Positions 1 through 6,006 of a DNA stretch of 7,595 bases are shown here, one piece after another. Every line of letters starts with the position of its first letter. The stretch's first letter is position 1. A model generated the notes under the pieces. It was not told where the DNA came from and did no database searches. It saw only the letters and a program-made list of their open reading frames with translations. Both the position numbers and the translations under genes were made by a program. The stretch covers positions 1 to 7,595 of the forward strand of contig CAJQND010000094.1 of NCBI GenBank assembly GCA_905479595.1, written 5' to 3'. Source of the DNA: an uncultured Hyphomicrobiales bacterium. Its GTDB lineage: Bacteria > Pseudomonadota > Alphaproteobacteria > Rhizobiales > CAJQND01.

Positions 1-686
1 ACGACCGCTGCACATCCTGGCTGTAAAACTTCAGCAAACAGGCGCAGTTTCTGCGTGAAATAATCTTCAAAATCCTTGTGATAATCGAGATGGTCCCGCG
101 ACAGATTGGTGAACGCACCCGCCGTCATCCGCACACCATCCATCCGGTGTTGGGCAAGCCCATGGCTTGACGCTTCAAGCGCAACATGGCTGACCTTGCG
201 ATGGGCAAGGCTTGAGAGAAACTTGTGTAATATCACTGGGTCCGGCGTGGTGTGGGCCAATGGTTCGGGGCCTTCCGGGCCAATGACCCCAACCGTACCC
301 ATGCTGGCCGCGCGCAATCCCAGTGCCTGCCAAATCTGGCGCACAAACGCTACTACAGATGTTTTGCCATTGGTGCCGGTCACCGCAACCGCAATTTCGG
401 GCTGCGCATGGAAGAACCGCGCCGCCATGCGAGAAAACACCTGGCGCGGATTTTCTACATTGATAACACCGGGGCCTTCACACTCGACGCCCGCAAGGGC
501 TGCAACAGCGCCTTTTTCGAATGCCTGGCCGATAAACTTCGAGCCATCAACATTCACCCCTGGCAGAGCAGCAAACAAATAGCCCGGCTCGACTGCGCGG
601 CTGTCAGAGGTAATACCACTGATTTCAATGTCACCTGAAAGGGCCCCAAGGGGCGCATCAGAATTGGCGAGCGCGTCAAGCCGCAT
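1..686 (-). CDS. murE: UDP-N-acetylmuramoyl-tripeptide synthetase MurE, N-terminal 228 residues (C-terminus beyond left edge)
   Basis: Cytoplasmic Mur ligase that adds the third stem-peptide residue to UDP-MurNAc-L-Ala-D-Glu using ATP. Reading the minus strand from the ATG at 686 gives an open frame to the window edge starting MRLDALANSDAPLG. It shows the MurE N-terminal UDP-binding domain (about 1-95, with ITSDSR at 25-30 and GYLFAALPG at 35-43). The ATP P-loop GTNGKT is at 104-109, TTPDP at 146-150, EASSHGL at 171-177 and NLSRDHLDYH at 194-203. Lys213 in YFTQKLRLF sits where the family has its carbamylated lysine. The start is supported by GGGAGG (693-698) six bases upstream, and lies two bases after the ftsI stop. 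In proteobacteria the added residue is normally meso-diaminopimelate; the specificity motif lies in the missing C-terminal part, so that is inferred. Confidence 0.97.
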   Translation of the reverse strand, partial: MRLDALANSDAPLGALSGDIEISGITSDSRAVEPGYLFAALPGVNVDGSKFIGQAFEKGAVAALAGVECEGPGVINVENPRQVFSRMAARFFHAQPEIAVAVTGTNGKTSVVAFVRQIWQALGLRAASMGTVGVIGPEGPEPLAHTTPDPVILHKFLSSLAHRKVSHVALEASSHGLAQHRMDGVRMTAGAFTNLSRDHLDYHKDFEDYFTQKLRLFAEVLQPGCAAV

Positions 687-688
687 GC

Positions 689-2389
689 TTAACCTCCCGC
701 CTTGTTGTTCAACACACTATCGGCTGTGACCGGATCGGTTCTCGGCAACACGCCAAGAATTGGTGCCAGCCGTTTGATGATCTTGCCTGCGGTTGGCACG
801 GCATTCCATCCAGACGTGGCGTATCCGTGTGTTTCCTTCAGCGCCTTGGGTTCATCGATTGAAACAATGATCGCGTAGCGCGGCATATCCATAGGGAACG
901 CGCCGAGGAATGAGTTAAACCGGTGCTGTTTGGAATAACGCCCGCGAATGACTTTTTCCGCTGTGCCCGTCTTTCCACCCACGGCATATCCTTCAACCTT
1001 CGCCTTGCGCGCGGTTCCTTTGGTTACATTCAACCGGTACAAATAACGCATCTTGCGGCTGGTTTCTGGCCGGATGACCTGCTTGGACGCATCAGAGATG
1101 GCCTCTGGATCGCGCTTTAGAAAAGTCGGTTTGATCAACCGCCCGCCGTTCACGAGTGCTGCACCAGCGGCAACCAATTGCAGGGGTTGTACCGACAAAC
1201 CATGTCCAAATGAAACTGTCATTGTGGAAACCCTGCGCCATTTTCTAGGCACCAAAGGGGCGGCTGCTTCAGCGACTTCAGTGCGAAGACGGTCAAAGAA
1301 ACCAAGTTTTTTCAAGAATGCCTGATGGCCTTTCAAGCCAACTCCAAGCGCCATTTTCGCAGTGCCGATGTTTGAGGAATACGTGAACACTTCCGGTAAT
1401 GTCAGCACCCGGTTCTGAGGATGAAAATCACTGATCGACGAACCACCAACATAGATCGGACTGCGCGCGTCAAAGCGGCTGTTCAAATTCGCAGTTGCCG
1501 CATCCATCGCCATGGCGAATGTAACCGCCTTAAAAACCGAACCGAGTTCAAAAACCCCACCGGAAAAGCGGTTTATACGGTCTTTGATCAGCGCATCCTT
1601 CGGGTCATTGGGGTCAAAATCCGGCAAGGAAGCTGCCGCAACAACTTCTCCGGATTCAACATCCATGACCACCCCAAGCGCACCTTTTGCCTTGAAGTGC
1701 TTCACCGCCTGGGTGAGTTCTTCCATCAACGCATATTGGGCGCGTGCATCAATGGAAAGGATAACTGGAGCAGACGTATTTTTCCTCGGATCAACAAGCG
1801 AGGCTTTGTATAACTGCCCGCGGCCATCAAGAAACTTCTCAACACCGGCGAGGCCATTGGAATCCACATCCACAAACCCCAGAACATGCGCCCCAAGTCT
1901 GCCCATTGGATAAACCCGTTTGGTTTCTTTTCGGAAACCGAGACCCGGCACACCCAGATCATGCAGTTTTGCCTGAAGGCGCGGTGACAGATCGCGCTTG
2001 AGCCACACAAAGCCCTTTTTCGCCGTCAACCGGCGGCGCAGCTCGTCGACATTTTCAGCTGGCAAAACCTTGCGGATTTCTTCAATAGCCTCATCGACAT
2101 CAAGGATTTTACGCGGATTGGCAAATAGCGAGGCCATTTTCAAATCTGTCGCCATAACCAGCCCGGTGCGGTCAACGAAATCAGGACGTGTGGTCTTGAC
2201 CGTTGTGACAGACGCCGTGCTGATCGGATCAACGCGCGGGTGCAACACCGTCAGCTGCACAATTCGCCCGCAGATTGCAATGAAGCAAAGTCCAAAAACG
2301 GCAATCACCAACCGGGCGCGATTGCGTCCACGATTTGGGTCGGCCCGCCTGGGCTCCTGGCTTTTTGGTTTTCGCGTCAAGCCAAACAT
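689..2389 (-). CDS. ftsI: Septal peptidoglycan D,D-transpeptidase FtsI (PBP3, class B penicillin-binding protein)
   Basis: 566-residue class B penicillin-binding protein that crosslinks septal peptidoglycan within the divisome. A basic cytoplasmic tail (1-27) is followed by one membrane anchor (about 28-49), the pedestal domain (about 60-200) and the periplasmic transpeptidase domain. The three active-site motifs are visible: SVFK with nucleophile Ser284 (284-287), SSN (338-340) and KTGT (473-476). The pedestal carries RVYPMGRLGAHVLGF (158-172), typical of the family. Length is normal for FtsI. The ATG at 2389 overlaps the ftsL stop as TAATG, and AGGA (2398-2401) lies eight bases upstream, so translation is probably coupled to ftsL. 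Downstream, murE starts two bases after the TAA. No disruption is seen. Confidence 0.98.
   Translation of the reverse strand: MFGLTRKPKSQEPRRADPNRGRNRARLVIAVFGLCFIAICGRIVQLTVLHPRVDPISTASVTTVKTTRPDFVDRTGLVMATDLKMASLFANPRKILDVDEAIEEIRKVLPAENVDELRRRLTAKKGFVWLKRDLSPRLQAKLHDLGVPGLGFRKETKRVYPMGRLGAHVLGFVDVDSNGLAGVEKFLDGRGQLYKASLVDPRKNTSAPVILSIDARAQYALMEELTQAVKHFKAKGALGVVMDVESGEVVAAASLPDFDPNDPKDALIKDRINRFSGGVFELGSVFKAVTFAMAMDAATANLNSRFDARSPIYVGGSSISDFHPQNRVLTLPEVFTYSSNIGTAKMALGVGLKGHQAFLKKLGFFDRLRTEVAEAAAPLVPRKWRRVSTMTVSFGHGLSVQPLQLVAAGAALVNGGRLIKPTFLKRDPEAISDASKQVIRPETSRKMRYLYRLNVTKGTARKAKVEGYAVGGKTGTAEKVIRGRYSKQHRFNSFLGAFPMDMPRYAIIVSIDEPKALKETHGYATSGWNAVPTAGKIIKRLAPILGVLPRTDPVTADSVLNNKAGG
693..698 (-). 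promoter_or_regulatory. Ribosome binding site of murE inside the ftsI 3' end
   Basis: The minus strand reads GGGAGG six bases before the murE ATG at 686. The site lies within the last ftsI codons (the glycines before its TAA), so ribosomes finishing ftsI are positioned to start murE. It fixes the murE start. Confidence 0.8.
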
Positions 2390-2808
2390 TATTGCAATCC
2401 TTTCAGCATACTGGCGATAGGGTCCGCCGGCGCTTCCCCCCCAACGGCTGCTGCCGTGGGATCGATTTTACCGGTCAGAATATCGCTGATCGGATCACCA
2501 CCACCGGCAACCCGGCGGCCTTCAAGAGCTGGAACTTTTTCTGCAATCTGACTGGGCCGCAAAACGTTGGTCACATCAGTGGGTGCAAGTTCGAGGTGAT
2601 TGCGCGCCAAGGTTTCAAGCCGTGCAGGCGAATTCAGATGCCCCCATTCGGCCTGCAACAGGCGAATAGCTTCACGTTCGTCTTCAATGGATTTCTGGAT
2701 TGCAGCGGTCCGTTTATCGAGAACACGGCTTTCATGTTCAAGGGAATACACCCATCCGGCGCAAATGAGCACGGCAAGTACAAGCAATGCGTTCAAAATC
2801 TGTATCAT
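2389..2808 (-). CDS. ftsL: Cell division protein FtsL (bitopic divisome scaffold)
   Basis: Small bitopic division protein of 139 residues that with its partners (FtsB/FtsQ in known systems) regulates FtsW-FtsI. One membrane segment spans about residues 4-22 (ILNALLVLAVLICAGWVYSL). A charged helical coiled-coil-like stretch follows (23-58), then EWGHLNSPARLETLA (54-68), the conserved FtsL signature near the end of the coil. A low-complexity Gly/Ala/Pro-rich tail (about 100-139) contains two copies of a DPIxx-L-G motif. I chose the ATG at 2808, which overlaps the rsmH stop as ATGA and has GGAG six bases upstream; an in-frame GTG at 2820 would add four residues but has no Shine-Dalgarno. Sequence is poorly conserved in this family, so position between rsmH and ftsI is a large part of the identification. 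Confidence 0.93.
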   Translation of the reverse strand: MIQILNALLVLAVLICAGWVYSLEHESRVLDKRTAAIQKSIEDEREAIRLLQAEWGHLNSPARLETLARNHLELAPTDVTNVLRPSQIAEKVPALEGRRVAGGGDPISDILTGKIDPTAAAVGGEAPADPIASMLKGLQ

Positions 2809-3842
2809 TGCGTACTCCACTGAACAGGGTCGAAAACCGGCAATCCAAGGCTTTTAGGGTCTGAATGGATTGGCATGGCCAAAGTGCGCTCGCCCGCCCG
2901 CAAAGTCGCCGACCTGGAGCGCGGGTTGCGCGCGATCTCGTCTTCTTTTGCGTTGACATTGCGCTTGGCCAATTCGTTGAAAGAAGATTCCGGGCCAATT
3001 TGTTCAGGCATATGGCGCGACCCGCGCCCGGTGCGCCCGGTTCTCTGGGCAAAAAAGCGTTTTACAATGCGGTCTTCAAGAGAATGAAATGAAACAACTG
3101 CCAGTCGGCCACCAGGTTTGAGAATGCTTTCCGCGGCTGAAAGCCCGTTCACCAGTTCATCAAGTTCGCTGTTCACATAAATACGCAAAGCCTGAAATGT
3201 GCGGGTGGCCGGGTGGATCGATTTTTTCGCCGGGTTCTGATGAATGGTCTTTTCCACCACGCTGGCCAGTTGGCGCGTAGTGGTGAACGGCTCCACGTCA
3301 CGGGCTCGCAAAATTGCCCGCGCCACGGACTTGGCTTTACGTTCTTCTCCGAGCATGGAAAAAATACGCACAAGCAATCCTTCACTTGCCTGGTTCACCA
3401 CATCGGCAGCACTGGGGGCATTCTCGTCTTTGCCCTGATCCATGCGCATATCCAGTGGCCCGTCAAAGCGGAAGGAAAACCCGCGCTCTGCTTCATCGAG
3501 CTGCATAGAGGAGACGCCAAGATCAAGTGCGACGCCGTCAACCTGGCTGACCCCCAACCCTTTGAGCAAACTATCCATTGACCCAAAGCAGCCTTCAACC
3601 AGCACCAGACGACCATCATAGGATTTTACCATATCTGTTCCGGCCGAAATGGCGTTGGGATCACGGTCGATAGCGATCACCTTGCAGTCTCGCGCAGCCA
3701 AAATGGCACGGGTATACCCACCGGCTCCAAATGTGCCATCCACATACAGCCCGCCATCACGCACGCCGAGCGCAGCCGTAACCTCAGCGCACAACACCGG
3801 AATGTGGCGGTCCAACTCAATATTTGGCCCAGTTTCGGACAT
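2805..3842 (-). CDS. rsmH: 16S rRNA (cytosine(1402)-N(4))-methyltransferase RsmH (MraW)
   Basis: SAM-dependent methyltransferase that makes N4-methylcytosine at 16S rRNA position 1402, in the decoding centre of the 30S subunit. From the ATG at 3842 the protein is 345 residues, beginning MSETGPNIELDRHIPVL. Visible family motifs are HIPVL (13-17), the SAM-binding YVDGTFGAGGYT (33-44), ALDLGVSSMQLD (105-116), HPATRTFQALRIYVN (210-224), VSFHSLEDRIVK (250-261) and the C-terminal NPRSRSATLRAGER (306-319). Length is slightly above the roughly 310-residue norm, mostly through termini and a basic linker. Start choice is not certain: the ATG has GGGGAG only three bases upstream (3846-3851), while an in-frame GTG at 3866 adds eight residues but has no Shine-Dalgarno. 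It is the first gene of the operon here, with no mraZ ahead of it, and its TGA overlaps the ftsL ATG. Confidence 0.97.
   Translation of the reverse strand: MSETGPNIELDRHIPVLCAEVTAALGVRDGGLYVDGTFGAGGYTRAILAARDCKVIAIDRDPNAISAGTDMVKSYDGRLVLVEGCFGSMDSLLKGLGVSQVDGVALDLGVSSMQLDEAERGFSFRFDGPLDMRMDQGKDENAPSAADVVNQASEGLLVRIFSMLGEERKAKSVARAILRARDVEPFTTTRQLASVVEKTIHQNPAKKSIHPATRTFQALRIYVNSELDELVNGLSAAESILKPGGRLAVVSFHSLEDRIVKRFFAQRTGRTGRGSRHMPEQIGPESSFNELAKRNVNAKEDEIARNPRSRSATLRAGERTLAMPIHSDPKSLGLPVFDPVQWSTQ
2815..2818 (-). promoter_or_regulatory. Ribosome binding site of ftsL, decides start at 2808
   Basis: GGAG on the minus strand, six bases before the ATG at 2808 and inside the last rsmH codons. It favours the ATG embedded in the ATGA junction over the upstream GTG at 2820. 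Confidence 0.7.
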
Positions 3843-4020
3843 TGGCTCCCCGGAATGGTTTTCCACCAGAAACGCGCAACGCGCCCAAAGCGGTTAATAT
3901 CCATTAGTTTTTCGCATTTTTTTGCTTAACAAATGGTTGCTTCGGCGATTCAAAATCGGATTTTTTGAAAGAAATGTGATGGAAATGGTGCCGGCCCAGC
4001 ACGCATGCCGGACCGGCATA
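3843..4020 (-). promoter_or_regulatory. Leader between rnpB and rsmH, presumed dcw operon promoter region
   Basis: Non-coding stretch of about 180 bases, AT-richer than its surroundings, separating the rnpB 3' end from rsmH. It holds, in minus-strand order, two GC-rich hairpins (4019-3988), overlapping AT-rich inverted repeats (3964-3946) containing a GANTC site, an A-rich tract (about 3927-3905), and the rsmH translation start region. A promoter for the dcw genes is expected here, but I see no good -10 box: TTGAAT (3953-3948) could be a -35, yet the hexamer 17 bases on (GTTAAG) is poor. No mraZ-like coding frame is present. Confidence 0.5.
3988..4019 (-). terminator. Tandem GC-rich hairpins after rnpB, possible weak terminator or processing site
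   Basis: On the minus strand two adjacent hairpins follow the rnpB P1 strand. The first pairs ATGCCG (4019-4014) with CGGCAT (4010-4005) around GTC. The second pairs GTGCTG (4002-3997) with CGGCAC (3993-3988) around GGC, with one G-U pair. No run of T follows directly, only the loosely T-rich ATTTCCATCACATTTCTTT. A canonical intrinsic terminator is therefore not shown; the hairpins could instead block 3' exonucleases or mark the processed 3' end. Confidence 0.45.
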
Positions 4021-4428
<408 letters not shown>

Positions 4429-4432
4429 GCTC

Positions 4433-4461
4433 ATGTAATGCTTGAGAAGTTACAAGGTCAA
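4433..4461 (-). promoter_or_regulatory. rnpB: Predicted sigma70-type promoter of rnpB
   Basis: Minus strand -35 box TTGACC (4461-4456), a 17-base spacer, and -10 box TTACAT (4438-4433). The start of transcription would fall about 4427-4426, exactly where the 5' strand of RNase P helix P1 begins. A and T tracts (about 4480-4465) lie just upstream of the -35. The -35 is one base from consensus; the -10 is weaker but has optimal spacing. Confidence 0.7.
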
Positions 4462-4503
4462 GAGTTTTGCTTAAAAAACAACGCGGTGCGGGAAATACAG
4501 GAC

Positions 4504-5265
4504 TCAAACACTCAGCGGCGACTGAGGTAAAGCATTAAGCAGATTACGCAGGGTTTCAATCGTAGAGACATCGGCTATTCCATCGGTTTTCGCCTGTCGC
4601 CAATGCTGCTGAAATGCCCGCACCACACCCTGCATTGAGGTGTCAAAAGTGCCGGTAATCGCAATGTCATACCCATACACACCGAACATGGCCTGAAGGG
4701 CGGCAACCGGTTCACCTTCATCGCCTGGCTGGAAAAATTGACCTGATACGATTGGTGGAAATGCGACCCAGTGGCCAATGCCGTTTTCATGCAAAAGCTT
4801 CCAGTCGAAGCGCTCGCCGGGGTCAAGTTTGCGGCCCGGAGCGATATCTGAGTGCCCGACAATATTGCGCGCCGGGATGGCATGGCGCGAAAGAATATCG
4901 TGGCACAACGCAATCACCGCATCCATCTGAATAGCCGGAAATTCGTGGTAGCCGAATTCATGCCCCTTGTTCTGGATTTCAATGCCGATCGAGCGGCCAT
5001 TATTATCGCTCACCCCGCACCAGCCCGATGCACCAGCGTGCCAGGCCCGGTCATTCTCGCCGACCATTTGAATAATGCTGCCATCCAGATCGACAGCATA
5101 ATGGCACGACACTTCGGCTTCCGGCGCGCAAAGTCGCTCAAGCGATGCGGCACAAGTCTCCATGCCGGTATAGTGCAACACCAACATATCTGGAGAGACG
5201 CCATCGGGTCGGGCGTTAAAGTTCGGCGATGGCATCCAGGTATGCTTCAGGTCCGTCCGGCTCAT
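4504..5265 (-). CDS. AmpD/AmiD-like N-acetylmuramoyl-L-alanine amidase with C-terminal peptidoglycan-binding domain
   Basis: Zinc amidase of the Amidase_2 (T7 lysozyme/PGRP-like) family, which cuts the bond between MurNAc (or anhydro-MurNAc) and L-Ala of the stem peptide. In the 253-residue protein the catalytic domain covers about 15-165. The predicted zinc ligands are His31 (LHYTGM), His138 (GHSDIAPGRK) and Asp148 (LDPG); Glu96 in GIEIQN and Lys146 match the catalytic residues of AmpD. Residues about 178-245 form a PG_binding_1 domain (VAALQAMFGVYGYD, GTFD, AFQQHW, DGIAD). The domain order resembles AmiD, but no signal peptide or lipobox is seen, so the protein is predicted cytoplasmic like AmpD, acting in muropeptide recycling; this is unresolved, hence no gene symbol. 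The ATG overlaps the stop of the J-domain gene as ATGA, so the two are probably one operon. Confidence 0.94.
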   Translation of the reverse strand: MSRTDLKHTWMPSPNFNARPDGVSPDMLVLHYTGMETCAASLERLCAPEAEVSCHYAVDLDGSIIQMVGENDRAWHAGASGWCGVSDNNGRSIGIEIQNKGHEFGYHEFPAIQMDAVIALCHDILSRHAIPARNIVGHSDIAPGRKLDPGERFDWKLLHENGIGHWVAFPPIVSGQFFQPGDEGEPVAALQAMFGVYGYDIAITGTFDTSMQGVVRAFQQHWRQAKTDGIADVSTIETLRNLLNALPQSPLSV

Positions 5266-5930
5266 ATGCCCCGCGCCTTGGCAATATCATCATATGCGGC
5301 ATTGATCGTTGCCAGTGTCTTGTTGGCAACCTCCACAGCCTCTTCAGGAAGGCCCTGGGCGATCAACCTGTCTGGATGTATCTCAGCCACCAAAATTCGA
5401 TAATGACGCTTGATCTCATCATTGGAGGCATCACGTCCAATGCCAAGAATCAAATAGGGATCCACCCCATCAATCACATGGCGCGCCTTAATTCGGGTAA
5501 AACAATCTTCATCGAAACCAAACTCATTTGCCACGGTTTCGAGAAATGCGAGTTCAGCCGGGTGCACCACATCGTCGGCTTTGGCGATGTGGAACAAATC
5601 GTCAAGAACGTTTTCGAGCACTTCCTTGCGGTCTTTGAAAAGGCGGGCGAGCTGGCGGGCATAGCTGTCAAAGCCAGCAATATCGCGCTTTGCCATGTTG
5701 AAAACACGTGCAACATTTGGCAGTTCTTCATCGCTGACACTGAAAACTTGTTTGAACGCCTCAATTTCGCGCGCCGAAACCACACCGTCGGCTTTCGCCA
5801 TTTTTGCCCCAAGCGCAATCACCCCGACCGTGAACGCAACCTGGTCCTCCGGCGGACCGGAACGGAACAGGTCGAGAAACGTCTCGACGCCATTGGCAAA
5901 ACTTGCCGAAATTTGATCCCAGATGGACAT
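5262..5930 (-). CDS. DjlA-like protein: TerB domain plus C-terminal J domain
   Basis: 222-residue J-domain protein. Residues about 27-150 form an all-helical TerB (DjlA N-terminal) domain, with the repeated acidic pattern AKADGVVSAREIEAF (45-59) and AKADDVVHPAELAFLE (116-131). Residues about 157-220 form a J domain, DPYLILGIGRDASNDEIKRHYR, with the HPD tripeptide at 185-187 that stimulates DnaK ATPase, and ending INAAYDDIAKARG. E. coli DjlA has an N-terminal membrane anchor; here residues 1-26 are MSIWDQISASFANGVETFLDLF, amphipathic rather than a clear transmembrane helix, so the protein is probably cytosolic or only membrane-associated. It is the upstream gene of a pair with the amidase (ATGA overlap) and is divergent from the transporter gene. 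The function as a DnaK co-chaperone is inferred from the domains; the client is unknown. Confidence 0.93.
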   Translation of the reverse strand: MSIWDQISASFANGVETFLDLFRSGPPEDQVAFTVGVIALGAKMAKADGVVSAREIEAFKQVFSVSDEELPNVARVFNMAKRDIAGFDSYARQLARLFKDRKEVLENVLDDLFHIAKADDVVHPAELAFLETVANEFGFDEDCFTRIKARHVIDGVDPYLILGIGRDASNDEIKRHYRILVAEIHPDRLIAQGLPEEAVEVANKTLATINAAYDDIAKARGI

Positions 5931-6006
5931 GCAACCAACAATAAAGATAAGTTCCGCTCACGGCTACGAAAACTGTCGCCGCGAACGAGTATTCGGGGCA
6001 CTTTCC
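5931..6006. promoter_or_regulatory. Divergent intergenic region between djlA-like gene and EamA transporter
   Basis: 76 bases between two divergent starts, so promoters for both directions should lie here or reach into the coding ends. The djlA side is AT-rich (TTATCTTTATTG just upstream of its ATG on the minus strand). I could not assign a convincing -35/-10 pair on either strand. Confidence 0.35.

Noticed and set aside
106..638. Two plus-strand open frames of 158 and 128 codons near the left edge
   Set aside because: They lie antisense to murE, whose frame carries all family motifs through this stretch.
3677..3904. Minus-strand frame MDINRFGRVARF... starting just upstream of rsmH
   Set aside because: It overlaps rsmH in another frame, has no family resemblance and continues as an evident shadow of the rsmH sequence.
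4464..4500. Possible intrinsic terminator after the amidase gene (CCGCACCGCG then T-run on the minus strand)
   Set aside because: A run of T is present (about 4473-4478), but the only stem before it is three base pairs, too weak to call; the same bases also lie just upstream of the rnpB -35.
5923..6006. Upstream ATG at 5923 as the start of the EamA transporter
   Set aside because: It would add 28 residues unlike transporter N-termini and overlap the first codons of the divergent djlA-like gene; the ATG at 6007 has a better context and gives the usual length.
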